From NCBI GenBank assembly GCA_026713285.1, contig JAPOOT010000300.1, forward strand, positions 1 through 10,121: a stretch of 10,121 bases of DNA, written 5' to 3'. Below are positions 1-6,860 of this stretch, piece after piece. This stretch comes from Gemmatimonadota bacterium (lineage in GTDB: Bacteria > JAAXHH01). The notes below the pieces were generated by a model. The model did not search any database and had not been told where the DNA came from. It saw nothing but the letters and a program-made list of their open reading frames with translations. How positions within the stretch are numbered: the first letter of the stretch is position 1; each line of letters begins with the position of its first letter. The position numbers and the translations under genes were made by a program.

Positions 1-313
1 CTTGAAGTTCTTCCTGGGTAAACAGTCGCTTGCAGACTTTATCCATGTGCGCTTTGAGGGGCGGGTGTTTTGTCAGTTCGTAACATTTGACATCCACACC
101 GTATGGTAAACTGCTTTCATGAAACAAAGTCCATAAACGGTTTATATGTTTATCGGTTAAATTACCGTGCAATACCAGATCAATATCAGACTCGTTGCGA
201 AAACTGCCTGTAGCTCGCGAACCAAACAGGTCCACACGGGTTATGTGGTTCGCATACACCGATAGGATGCGTTTAAGTATCTCAAGTTGACTCTTTGGTA
301 TGCCGTGATCCAT
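1..313 (-). CDS. MNT-type nucleotidyltransferase (antitoxin of a HEPN/MNT pair), C-terminus cut by window edge
   Basis: Reading the minus strand from the ATG at 313-311 gives 104 codons with no stop before the window edge. The protein has the nucleotidyltransferase signature G31-S32, ten residues, then D43-I44-D45 (GSX10DXD), and a third acidic residue, D74, in the context GVDVK. These are the three metal-binding carboxylates expected in a minimal nucleotidyltransferase. In characterised MntA antitoxins this motif transfers AMP to a tyrosine of the HEPN partner. The start lies only two bases after the HEPN stop, so the two genes are translationally linked. No strong Shine-Dalgarno is visible, which suggests coupling. 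Base composition is AT-richer than the genes from 852 onward. The family call is firm. The antitoxin role is inferred from the pairing and the intact motif. Most of the fold is present, but the C-terminal end is missing. Confidence 0.88.
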   Translation of the reverse strand, partial: MDHGIPKSQLEILKRILSVYANHITRVDLFGSRATGSFRNESDIDLVLHGNLTDKHINRLWTLFHESSLPYGVDVKCYELTKHPPLKAHMDKVCKRLFTQEELQ

Positions 314-315
314 GA

Positions 316-735
316 CTACTCGGGGTAGAATTCGTTTAGTTTTTGGTAAAGTTTGTTAAACTCGTCAAGGTAGTTGTATTGTAATTCTTCGATTAACTTC
401 TCGAACTCTTCGAGTTCATACTCGTGTGACATCAGATTTCGCGCATCGAGCATTTCCATCCACAAATCTCCATTCTTAACCAGTTTTGCCTCGAATGCCT
501 TACGTATTACCGATCTTGGGGTGACTTGCTCAAAGACAACGTTTTCACTCTCAAGATAATCTTTCATGACCTTCCATGAAAGTTCCATGGTATACTCGAA
601 TCGTTGGATAACACCTTCTTTCTCAAGTTGACTGAGTTCTCTCGTTTCCATAACCTCAACTGCTTCTCTGAGTAAAAAGAAAGCTCGTCTGTAGTTATAG
701 AATCTGTATTGCCAGCGAGGTGTTGAGTCTAACAA
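316..735 (-). CDS. HEPN protein of the HI0074 / nucleotidyltransferase substrate-binding family (putative HepT-like toxin)
   Basis: This 139-residue, mostly helical protein has the HI0074-family look, including W54 with nearby charged residues and a C-terminal R99-N-L-M-S-H104-E-Y106 motif. That is an intact RX4HXY signature: in HEPN toxins R and H form the RNase active site, and the tyrosine is the residue AMPylated by the MNT partner. Length fits the family (roughly 130-140). The start is TTG at 735-733. An in-frame TGA sits directly before it, so no longer product is possible, and a GGGTGG-like Shine-Dalgarno lies about 10 bases upstream. The next in-frame ATG (residue 29) would remove the first helix. 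The MNT gene follows after two bases. The family call is firm, while toxin activity (RNA or tRNA cleavage) is inferred. The alternative is a substrate-binding subunit with no toxic function, the older description of HI0074. Confidence 0.87.
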   Translation of the reverse strand: MLDSTPRWQYRFYNYRRAFFLLREAVEVMETRELSQLEKEGVIQRFEYTMELSWKVMKDYLESENVVFEQVTPRSVIRKAFEAKLVKNGDLWMEMLDARNLMSHEYELEEFEKLIEELQYNYLDEFNKLYQKLNEFYPE

Positions 736-776
736 TCAGGACCACCCTAAGATCGGACAAGTACGTTATCGGTACA

Positions 777-811
777 TTTAAAAAGGGCGGGAAGATGCAT
801 CTCCCGCCCTT
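777..811 (-). terminator. Rho-independent terminator of the molybdenum hydroxylase operon
   Basis: A perfect 10-bp GC-rich stem pairs 783-792 (AAGGGCGGGA) with 802-811. The 9-nt loop contains the palindrome GATGCATC. On the minus strand the stem runs into five consecutive T (784-780 region, TTTTTAAA), which is the classic intrinsic terminator form for genes transcribed right to left. It lies about 40 bases past the stop of the molybdopterin subunit gene. On the plus strand no T-run follows, so it is directional. It also insulates the HEPN/MNT pair, which begins 42 bp further on. Confidence 0.82.
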
Positions 812-851
812 GCTGTTTACCCTTCCCACTCTCCTAACCTTCTACATGCGT

Positions 852-3128
852 CTACCCGCCGTTCTCCGCTACGGCCTTCTGTACCCGGGGCGGGGACATG
901 GGCAGGTCGCGGAGCCTTACGCCCGTCGCGGCGTAGATCGCGTTGGAGAGCGCGGCCGGAGGCGGTACGATCGGCACTTCGCCGACACCCCGCACACCAT
1001 AGGGATGGGACTCGTTGGGCACTTCCACGATGATCGTCTCGATCATGGGCAGGTCGAGCGTCGTGGGCATGCGGTAATCCAGGAAACTGGCATTGGTCAT
1101 GGAGCCTTCGTCGTTGTAGATGTATTCCTCGTTGAGACCCCAGCCGATGCCCTGCACCACGCCGCCCTGCATCTGGCCTTCCACGTAGCTCGGGTGAATG
1201 GCCGTGCCGGCGTCCTGGACCGCGGTATACCGGAGTATGTCCACCTTGCCCGTTTCCCTGTCGACTTCCACGTCGACGACGTGGGTGGCGAAGGCGCCGC
1301 CCCCGCTGCCGTCGGGATTCGTGCTGACCTGGGCGACCACGGGACCGCCGGCGTCGCCGGCCTGGCTGGCCACCTCCTTGAAGGTGCCCCGCTTTTCCGC
1401 GTCGTCCTTGTAGGAGAATACCCCGTCGGCGAAGTCGATGGCGTCGGCGGGCACGTCCCAGAGCTTCGACGCTCTCTCCTTGATTTCGCGGATGAGGGCC
1501 AGGCCCGTGGCGTGGGCGGCGTAGCCCGTTCCGAAGGTCGTGCGGCTGCCGCCGGTCACGTCGGTATAGCCGATCGAGTCCGTATCCACGACGTAGGGCT
1601 TGATGTCGGTGGCCTCAAGGCCGATGGTCTCGGCCAGTTGCATGGCGATGGACGCCCGCGAGCCTCCGATATCGGTGGAACCCTCGAGCATGTTGATGGT
1701 GCCGTCGGGATTGATGCTAACTGAAATGGCCGACCTTCCGCCGTTGAAGTTGAACCAGTAACCGGATGCTACGCCCCGGCCGCGGACCTTGCCGTTCGCC
1801 GACTTCTCGAGGTCAGAACGGTAGTGCTCGCTGTTGAGCGCGGCTTCGGTGGTCTCGATGCAGCCGACGCGCGGATGTACTGGACCGTCGGCCCGGCGGG
1901 TGCCTTCCTTCGCGCCGTTTTTCACCCGGAAGTCGAGGGGATCCATGCCGAGCTGCTCGCTGATCTCGTCGACGATGGTCTCCGTGGCGAACGCGGCGTT
2001 GGTGGCGCCTGGCGCGCGGTAGGCGTTCGTCTTGGGCTTGTTCACGCACACGTCGTACCCGTCGATCTGCACGTTGGGTATATCGTAGGGCGTGAAGATG
2101 CAGCCCGCGCCCGCGCCGACCGGCGAGCCGGGATAGGCGCCGGCCTCGTAGGCCATGTACGCCGTGGCGGCCGTAAGCCGTCCGTCCCTGGTGGCGCCCA
2201 TTTTGACCTTCAGGTATGAGCCTGGCGTCGGTCCCGTTGCTTCGAATACCTCGTCGCGGGTCATCGTCATCTTGACCGGATGCCCCGTCTTCTTCGAAAG
2301 CAGTGCGGCGACCGGGTCCAGGTAGACGGAAATCTTGCCGCCGAAACCGCCTCCGATCTCCAGGGGCACGATTTTGACCTTCGAGATGGGCATCTGGAGG
2401 ATTTCCGCCATCTGGTCCCGCACCGAGAAAGCGCCTTGCGTGCTCGTCCAAATGGTGAGCTGGCCTTCTTCGTTCCAAAGGGCCGTGGCGTTATGACTCT
2501 CGATGTAGCCCTGGTGGACGGTCTGTGTAGTAAACTCGCGCTCGACCACCACGTCGGCTTCGGCAAAACCGTCGTCCGGCTCGCCCATCTTGTGCTGGAA
2601 GTGGTTGGCGATATTGCTGACCTTGTCCGTCTCCTCGCCCATGGACGTGGTCTTCATGTCCTCGTGCAGGACCGGGGCGCCGTCTTCCATGGCTTCCAGC
2701 ACGCCCGTCACGTGGGGCAGCACTTCGTATTCCACGTCGATCAGTTCCACCGCCTCCTGGGCAACGTGCAGGTTTACCGCGGCCACCCCGGCCACGGCAT
2801 GGCCCTTGTAGAGCACCTTGCCATAGGCCAGCACGTTGTTGCTGGCGTCGCGCAGGTTGACGATCGCTTCGCCCAGGTCGGCGAGCTTGTCCGCGATCTG
2901 CGGCAGTTCCTGGGCGGTGACGACCGCCCGGACGCCCGGATGGGCTTCCGCCCGGGTCGTGTCGATATGCTTGATCCGCGCATGGGGATGGGGGCTGCGT
3001 TTGATGGCGCCGTAAAGCAGGCCGGTCAACTGAATATCGGCGCCGTAGACCGCCCGGCCCGTGACCTTGTCCACCCCGTCGTGGCGAATCGGACGGGAGC
3101 CGATGACCTTATGTCCGTTTTGTGACAC
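852..3128 (-). CDS. Molybdopterin-binding (large) subunit of a xanthine dehydrogenase-family hydroxylase
   Basis: This 758-residue protein is full length for the family. It has an N-terminal a/b-hammerhead domain (about 18-130, with the SPHPHARI stretch at 45-52) and then the molybdenum-cofactor domains. Visible landmarks are GGGFGGK at 259-265, AYRAPG at 369-374 (its arginine aligns with the substrate-binding arginine of xanthine dehydrogenase), a cofactor-contacting stretch near 483-493, DAGTAIHPSYVEGQMQGG from 639, and GVRGVGEVP at 711-719, where E717 is the expected catalytic base. The CO-dehydrogenase form I motif (AYxCSFR) is absent, so this is not a CoxL of that type. The start is GTG, supported by GGAGGT at 3141-3136 seven bases upstream. 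It is the last gene of the FAD, Fe-S, Mo operon. It hydroxylates a purine, N-heterocycle, aldehyde or acyl-CoA-type substrate, but which one cannot be read from sequence. Confidence 0.95.
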   Translation of the reverse strand: MSQNGHKVIGSRPIRHDGVDKVTGRAVYGADIQLTGLLYGAIKRSPHPHARIKHIDTTRAEAHPGVRAVVTAQELPQIADKLADLGEAIVNLRDASNNVLAYGKVLYKGHAVAGVAAVNLHVAQEAVELIDVEYEVLPHVTGVLEAMEDGAPVLHEDMKTTSMGEETDKVSNIANHFQHKMGEPDDGFAEADVVVEREFTTQTVHQGYIESHNATALWNEEGQLTIWTSTQGAFSVRDQMAEILQMPISKVKIVPLEIGGGFGGKISVYLDPVAALLSKKTGHPVKMTMTRDEVFEATGPTPGSYLKVKMGATRDGRLTAATAYMAYEAGAYPGSPVGAGAGCIFTPYDIPNVQIDGYDVCVNKPKTNAYRAPGATNAAFATETIVDEISEQLGMDPLDFRVKNGAKEGTRRADGPVHPRVGCIETTEAALNSEHYRSDLEKSANGKVRGRGVASGYWFNFNGGRSAISVSINPDGTINMLEGSTDIGGSRASIAMQLAETIGLEATDIKPYVVDTDSIGYTDVTGGSRTTFGTGYAAHATGLALIREIKERASKLWDVPADAIDFADGVFSYKDDAEKRGTFKEVASQAGDAGGPVVAQVSTNPDGSGGGAFATHVVDVEVDRETGKVDILRYTAVQDAGTAIHPSYVEGQMQGGVVQGIGWGLNEEYIYNDEGSMTNASFLDYRMPTTLDLPMIETIIVEVPNESHPYGVRGVGEVPIVPPPAALSNAIYAATGVRLRDLPMSPPRVQKAVAENGG

Positions 3129-3135
3129 GTCTCTT

Positions 3136-3141
3136 ACCTCC
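3136..3141 (-). promoter_or_regulatory. Shine-Dalgarno fixing the GTG start of the molybdopterin subunit
   Basis: GGAGGT reads on the minus strand seven bases before the GTG at 3128-3126. It is a near-ideal ribosome binding site that supports GTG as the start. Confidence 0.8.
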
Positions 3142-3222
3142 GTTTAGTCATACCAAATTGGCCAATTCCGGCCGCGTTCCCTTTAGCGGACGCGTGCCGA
3201 TCGTTACGGGTCAGGCATCGGG

Positions 3223-3693
3223 TCAGGCGCCGTTCCTGGCGTCCAGGACCGCGCGGACGATTTTGTCGTATCCGGTGCAGCGGCAGAGATTGCCGGCCAG
3301 CCAGTAGCGAACCTCGTCCTCGGAGGGGTTCGGATTACGGTCCAGCAGGGCCTTGGCGGAAACGATAAACCCGGGCGTGCATATACCGCACTGCAGCGCC
3401 GCGTGTTCCAGAAACTTCTGCTGCAGCGGATGCAGGTTGGCGGCCGATCCGACCCCTTCGATGGTCGTTAATTCGCAGCCGTCGGCTTCTACGCCCAGCA
3501 CGCAGCAGGAATTGACGAGCCTGCCGTCCATGATCACGTTGCAGGCGCCGCAGTTGCCGTTGTTGCACCCTTCTTTCGCGCCGGTGAGATCCAGCTCGTC
3601 GCGCAGTACTTCGAGCAGGCTGTTGCGCGGTTCACAAAGGAAATCGACGGATTCTCCGTTTATGTTCGTCTGTACGTGTACTTTTTTCGACAT
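3223..3693 (-). CDS. 2Fe-2S (small) subunit of the xanthine dehydrogenase-family hydroxylase
   Basis: This 156-residue protein has two domains. The N-terminal plant-ferredoxin-like domain carries the first cluster at C43, C48, C51 and C63. The C-terminal four-helix domain carries the second cluster at C102, C105 (QCGICTPG), C137 and C139 (CRCTGY). All eight ligands are present, so it should pass electrons from the molybdenum site to the FAD subunit. CGICTPG has Ile where Tyr or Phe is usual. No export signal is seen, so the enzyme is probably cytoplasmic. The ATG start is backed by AAGGAG at 3708-3703, which overlaps the end of the FAD gene, six bases upstream. The 94-bp gap to the large subunit gene holds no gene. 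Confidence 0.96.
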   Translation of the reverse strand: MSKKVHVQTNINGESVDFLCEPRNSLLEVLRDELDLTGAKEGCNNGNCGACNVIMDGRLVNSCCVLGVEADGCELTTIEGVGSAANLHPLQQKFLEHAALQCGICTPGFIVSAKALLDRNPNPSEDEVRYWLAGNLCRCTGYDKIVRAVLDARNGA

Positions 3694-3699
3694 CGACGG

Positions 3700-4572
3700 C
3701 TACTCCTTGGCTCGTTGTACCGCGCCCTGCAGAACCCGGCGCGTCAATACGCTGGTCAGATGTTTTCGGTATTCAGCGGTACCCCGCATGTCGCTGATGG
3801 GCCGGGCCGCGTCACGGGCAATATCGGCAGCCCGTTGGATCGACTCGTCGGACACGGGCTGTCCGGCCAGGGCCGCTCCGGCTTCACTTACGAATAGCGG
3901 CGTCGGGGCCACGGCGCCTATGGCGATGCGCGCGGAGACGAAGGAAGAACCGTCGCCACTGAGTATCACCGACGCGCCGACGCCCACCACGGCGATATCC
4001 ATCTCGTTGCGGGGGATGAACCGCCGGTAGAACGCACCGGAATTCGGCGCTGGCGCGGGGAAACGGAGCGACACCAGGAACTCGCCGTCCGCCAGCACGG
4101 TGCGGCCGGGCGCCGTACAGAAGTCCTCCACCGCCACGTTCCGGGTTCCGCCGGGACCGGCGATTTCCGCCTCGCCGCCCAGGACGATCATGGGGGGAAT
4201 CGTATCGCCCGCCGGGGATGCGTTGCACAGGTTCCCACCCAGGCTGGCCCTGCCCTGGATCCCCGTGCCGCCTACCAGTTTCGCCGCGTCCATGAGTCCC
4301 GGATAGGCCGCGGCGATTTCCGCGTCTCCGTAGATCCGGTAACAGGGCACGGCCGCTCCGATTGTGAGACCGGTCGCGGCGTTGTAGGACAACGCGTTCA
4401 ACTCGGCGATTTTCTTGACGTCCACCACCAGGTCAGTACGCCGCCGGTTCTCCCGAAGCTGAACGATCAGGTCCGTTCCGCCCGCGAGCACACAGGCGTT
4501 TTCCCCGTGATCGCTGAGCATTACCACCGCATCGGCCACGCTTTCCGGCGTGGCATAGTCGAATGCGTGCAA
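3700..4572 (-). CDS. FAD-binding (medium) subunit of the xanthine dehydrogenase-family hydroxylase
   Basis: This 290-residue protein matches the CoxM/XdhB medium subunit. The FAD-binding domain occupies about 1-170, with the AGGTDL pyrophosphate loop at 30-35 and LGGNLCNASPAGD at 111-123. The C-terminal CO-dehydrogenase flavoprotein domain occupies about 175-285 and begins at FYRRFIPRNEMD. The length leaves no room for the extra 4Fe-4S insertion found in 4-hydroxybenzoyl-CoA reductase, arguing against that enzyme. It accepts electrons from the 2Fe-2S subunit and passes them to an unidentified acceptor. The start is TTG at 4572-4570, supported by AAAGGAG at 4585-4579 six bases upstream and by the fit of MHAFDYATPES to family N-termini. 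It is the first gene of the operon. Confidence 0.95.
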   Translation of the reverse strand: MHAFDYATPESVADAVVMLSDHGENACVLAGGTDLIVQLRENRRRTDLVVDVKKIAELNALSYNAATGLTIGAAVPCYRIYGDAEIAAAYPGLMDAAKLVGGTGIQGRASLGGNLCNASPAGDTIPPMIVLGGEAEIAGPGGTRNVAVEDFCTAPGRTVLADGEFLVSLRFPAPAPNSGAFYRRFIPRNEMDIAVVGVGASVILSGDGSSFVSARIAIGAVAPTPLFVSEAGAALAGQPVSDESIQRAADIARDAARPISDMRGTAEYRKHLTSVLTRRVLQGAVQRAKE

Positions 4573-4578
4573 GACACA

Positions 4579-4585
4579 CTCCTTT
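4579..4585 (-). promoter_or_regulatory. Shine-Dalgarno fixing the TTG start of the FAD subunit
   Basis: AAAGGAG reads on the minus strand six bases before the TTG at 4572. It decides the otherwise unusual start codon. Confidence 0.75.
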
Positions 4586-4637
4586 GCTGTTGACCTTAAC
4601 TGATAACTGCGTGATAATTCTGAAAATCAGGTACAGG

Positions 4638-4677
4638 ATATGCGCGCGTTCATTCCGCGCATATACACCGCGCATAT
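4638..4677. promoter_or_regulatory. Cluster of CGCGCATAT repeats, candidate operator or leader hairpin of the hydroxylase operon
   Basis: CCGCGCATAT occurs twice in direct orientation (4655-4664 and 4668-4677, a 13-bp period). The same nine bases occur inverted as ATATGCGCG at 4638-4646. The inverted copy and the first direct copy can pair into a 9-bp stem with a 9-base loop. The cluster sits between the TTGACA boxes (4707-4724) and the start of the FAD gene (4572), near or just after the expected transcription start, where a repressor site or leader structure would be placed. No regulator gene lies in the window. The repeats are seen directly; their function is inferred. Confidence 0.45.
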
Positions 4678-4695
4678 GCAAAAATACGATCTACA

Positions 4696-4724
4696 TAATT
4701 AGGCGTTGTCAAATACGGTGTCAA
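4696..4724 (-). promoter_or_regulatory. Sigma70-like promoter region of the hydroxylase operon with two TTGACA boxes
   Basis: On the minus strand there are two perfect -35 consensus hexamers TTGACA, at 4724-4719 and 4712-4707, offset by 12 bp. With an 18-bp spacer the first is followed by AATTAT (4 of 6 matches to TATAAT). The second has only a poor -10 candidate. The region is the only sizeable gap upstream of the three-gene operon. The -35 boxes are clear; the -10 assignment is weak. Confidence 0.5.
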
Positions 4725-4769
4725 GTGGGAAAGAAAACCACTTCCCGAATTGCTGAGGCGCACCGGAAT

Positions 4770-5678
4770 CTACGGCAATTCGCCCAGTTTGAGCCGCCCC
4801 TCCAGATCGTCCACGAACTGCCGCGCGACCCTGCCCGATCGGCCGCTGGCGCGCTGCACCCACCGGAGGGACTCCCGCCGCAGCAGGTCCCCGTCGATAT
4901 GGATTCCGCGTTGATCGACGAGATGGCGAACGATTTCGAAATAGGTGTCCTGGGTGATCCGATAGAATCCGATGGAGAGGCCGAAACGGTCGCTCAACGA
5001 AACCTTCTCCTCCACGGTCTCCTGTGGATGGATTTCGTCGTCGTCCGGACTGAATCGCGGCGTGTTGTCGGCGAACTTCTCCTGCATCAGGTGCCTTCGG
5101 TTGGACGTGGCGTAGACGAGCACGTTGTCGGGACGGGCGGAAAGACTGCCTTCGAGGAGCGCTTTGAGCTCGAGATAGACGGATTCGTCATCCAAAAAAG
5201 ACAGGTCGTCGCAGAACAGGACGAAACGCTCGGGGCGGTCCCACAGGATCTCGACGATCTCGGGCAGATCCGTCAGGTCCTGCTTGCGGACTTCGATCAT
5301 GCGCAGTCCCTCGCCGGCGAACCGGGCCAGCAGTCCCTTAACCACCGAAGACTTGCCTGTTCCGCGTTCTCCCCAGATCAGCGTGTTGTTCGCGGGCATT
5401 CCGCGAACGAACTGGCGGGGATTTCGGTCAAGGATCCCGATCTCTCGGTCGAGGCCGAAGAGATCGCCCAGGTCCGCCAGGTCGGGGTGTACGATCGGTT
5501 CGAGGAATCCCCTTCCGCCCTTTTTCCGCCATTGGAATGCGACAGAATCGGCATAGACGTCGCCGGACTCGTCGCCCGTCCCTCCGGCATAAGCGGAGAG
5601 GAGCGATTCGATGCGGTCCATCAGCCGTTCGAGTCTTGGCAGGAGATCGGTCAGGTTTCTTACGGGATGATCGGGCAT
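4770..5678 (-). CDS. DUF815-family AAA+ ATPase
   Basis: This 302-residue P-loop ATPase has a variable helical N-terminal region (1-60), then LIWGERGTGKSS with Walker A at 103-110, Walker B in FVLFCDDLSF (D157, D158), a sensor-1-like TSN at 191-193 in YATSNRRH, and a sensor-2-like arginine in SGRSGRVARQF (278-288). The stretch ALLEGSLSARPDNVLVYATSN is characteristic of DUF815 proteins, whose cellular role is unknown. The reading frame stays open for 51 more codons upstream, but that stretch overlaps the end of the oxidoreductase gene, is arginine- and proline-rich, and does not look like the family. I therefore start at the ATG 5678-5676. The Shine-Dalgarno there is weak. It probably shares a transcript with the oxidoreductase gene ending 31 bp upstream. 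No partner that would reveal its client is nearby. Confidence 0.88.
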   Translation of the reverse strand: MPDHPVRNLTDLLPRLERLMDRIESLLSAYAGGTGDESGDVYADSVAFQWRKKGGRGFLEPIVHPDLADLGDLFGLDREIGILDRNPRQFVRGMPANNTLIWGERGTGKSSVVKGLLARFAGEGLRMIEVRKQDLTDLPEIVEILWDRPERFVLFCDDLSFLDDESVYLELKALLEGSLSARPDNVLVYATSNRRHLMQEKFADNTPRFSPDDDEIHPQETVEEKVSLSDRFGLSIGFYRITQDTYFEIVRHLVDQRGIHIDGDLLRRESLRWVQRASGRSGRVARQFVDDLEGRLKLGELP

Positions 5679-5709
5679 GGCTACGTATCCGCTCTGCTTC
5701 GTTGTTCCT

Positions 5710-6813
5710 TCAAGGGTCCAGGGTGTAAGGCGCCAGGCCAAGCGGCAGGGGCGCCGGCCTGGTACAGGAGCTTTCCAGATTAATATGCCGTCCCGACTCC
5801 GACGATTCCTCGATGGACAGCATGACGTCAAGCACGTGAAAGGTCAGTTCGCCGCTGGCCCGGTGCGGGCGTCCCGAGCGCAGGGCGTAGACCATGTCCG
5901 CCACGCCCAACCCGCGGCTTTGTTCTTCGTAACCGTGGCTAAGAGGCATTTCAGTCCAGGTTTCGGCCCCGGCGCGGCGCAGTTTCACGGGTCCGCCGAA
6001 CGAATTGGGATCGGGTACGCTCAGGGATCCCTCCGAACCGTATATCTCGATGCGGGGCAGTTCATGGTGCCACACGTCGAAACTGGTCACGATCGTCCCG
6101 ATGGGTCCGCTTTCGAATTCGAGCACGCCCGCCAGGTGCGTGGGCACTTCGACCTCTATTTTCTCTCCATACAACGGTTCGCTCGTTATCGTGCGCTCGG
6201 AACGGGTGATGCGTGTGGCGCCCGAAAGCCGGGCGACCGGCCCCAGCAGATTGACCAGCGCCGTGACGTAGTACGGACCCATGTCCAGCATGGGACCGGC
6301 GCCGGGCTTGTAGAAGAAACCGGGGTCGGGATGCCACCTCTCGTGTCCCGGACTCAGCATGAAGGCCGTGGCGGCCACCGGTTCGCCGATCCAACCGTCG
6401 TCGATAAGCTTTCGGCAGGTCTGAATGCCGGCCCCCATGAAGGTGTCCGGCGCTCCGCCCACCAGTTTTCCCGATATCCGTGCGAGATCGAGCAAGGCCC
6501 GTCCATCCTCTTTCCGGATCGCCATGGGTTTTTCTGTATATACCGATTTTCCGTGCTCCAAAGCGGCCCGGGCGATTCCGGCGTGTGCGGCGGGTATGGT
6601 AAGGTTGATGACGATCTCAATGGCGGGATCGTCCAGCAGGGCCTCGGCCGTGCGGGATTCCACGCCCTCGAATTCGGCGGCCCTGGCCCGCGACCGTTCC
6701 GGGACCATGTCGGCACAGGCGACCACGTCGAAAGCCTCGAACTTGCGCCCCGCCTCGAAGTACACGCCGCTGATGTTGCCGCATCCGATGATACCCGCCC
6801 TGAGCGCTGACAT
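5710..6813 (-). CDS. Gfo/Idh/MocA-family NAD(P)-dependent oxidoreductase
   Basis: This 367-residue protein has an N-terminal Rossmann domain (about 4-125) with the dinucleotide loop GIIGCGNIS (7-15) and the family-typical E94-K95-P96, where K95 is the expected catalytic lysine. The C-terminal a/b domain follows, with GAGPMLDMGPYY at 171-182. Family members oxidise or reduce sugars, inositols and related polyols. The usual D-x-G-x-H-x-x-D catalytic pattern reads D177-M-G-P-Y181-Y-V-T184, so the His is replaced by Tyr and the last Asp by Thr. The subtype may therefore differ in substrate or reaction. The ATG start is forced: an in-frame TGA lies two codons upstream with no other start between. 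The nearest GGAG is about 13 bases away, so ribosome binding looks weak. It leads a probable two-gene unit with the DUF815 ATPase. The substrate is not identifiable. Confidence 0.9.
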   Translation of the reverse strand: MSALRAGIIGCGNISGVYFEAGRKFEAFDVVACADMVPERSRARAAEFEGVESRTAEALLDDPAIEIVINLTIPAAHAGIARAALEHGKSVYTEKPMAIRKEDGRALLDLARISGKLVGGAPDTFMGAGIQTCRKLIDDGWIGEPVAATAFMLSPGHERWHPDPGFFYKPGAGPMLDMGPYYVTALVNLLGPVARLSGATRITRSERTITSEPLYGEKIEVEVPTHLAGVLEFESGPIGTIVTSFDVWHHELPRIEIYGSEGSLSVPDPNSFGGPVKLRRAGAETWTEMPLSHGYEEQSRGLGVADMVYALRSGRPHRASGELTFHVLDVMLSIEESSESGRHINLESSCTRPAPLPLGLAPYTLDP

Positions 6814-6860
6814 GGGATTTCATTTCTCCATTGCAATAAAGGATACCGGCAAACGCAAAC

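Noticed and set aside
720..3125. Long plus-strand open frames (720-1724, 1824-2219, 2280-3125) opposite the molybdopterin subunit gene
   Set aside because: They are antisense to a well-conserved gene. High GC keeps stops rare, and the translations are Gly/Val/His/Arg-rich with no recognisable domain.
3156..3167. 12-bp palindrome AATTGGCCAATT between the 2Fe-2S and molybdopterin genes
   Set aside because: A perfect 12-bp palindrome is expected about twice by chance in 10 kb, and nothing else marks the site.
3207..3228. Direct repeat CGGGTCAGGC twice, 12 bp apart, at the end of the 2Fe-2S gene
   Set aside because: It is short, lies partly in the coding end and has no mirrored partner; most likely a small local duplication.
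4723..4743. Hairpin AAGTGG/CCACTT after the ATPase gene as a terminator
   Set aside because: The stem is only six base pairs, has no T-run after it and overlaps a -35 box.
5679..5831. 51-codon N-terminal extension of the DUF815 ATPase
   Set aside because: It overlaps the end of the oxidoreductase gene in another frame, is Arg/Pro-rich and unlike the family. ATG 5678 gives a normal length.
4563..6810. Plus-strand open frames of 406 and 377 codons opposite the ATPase and oxidoreductase genes
   Set aside because: Both minus-strand genes have complete family motifs; the plus-strand translations look like random high-GC sequence and start in unlikely places.
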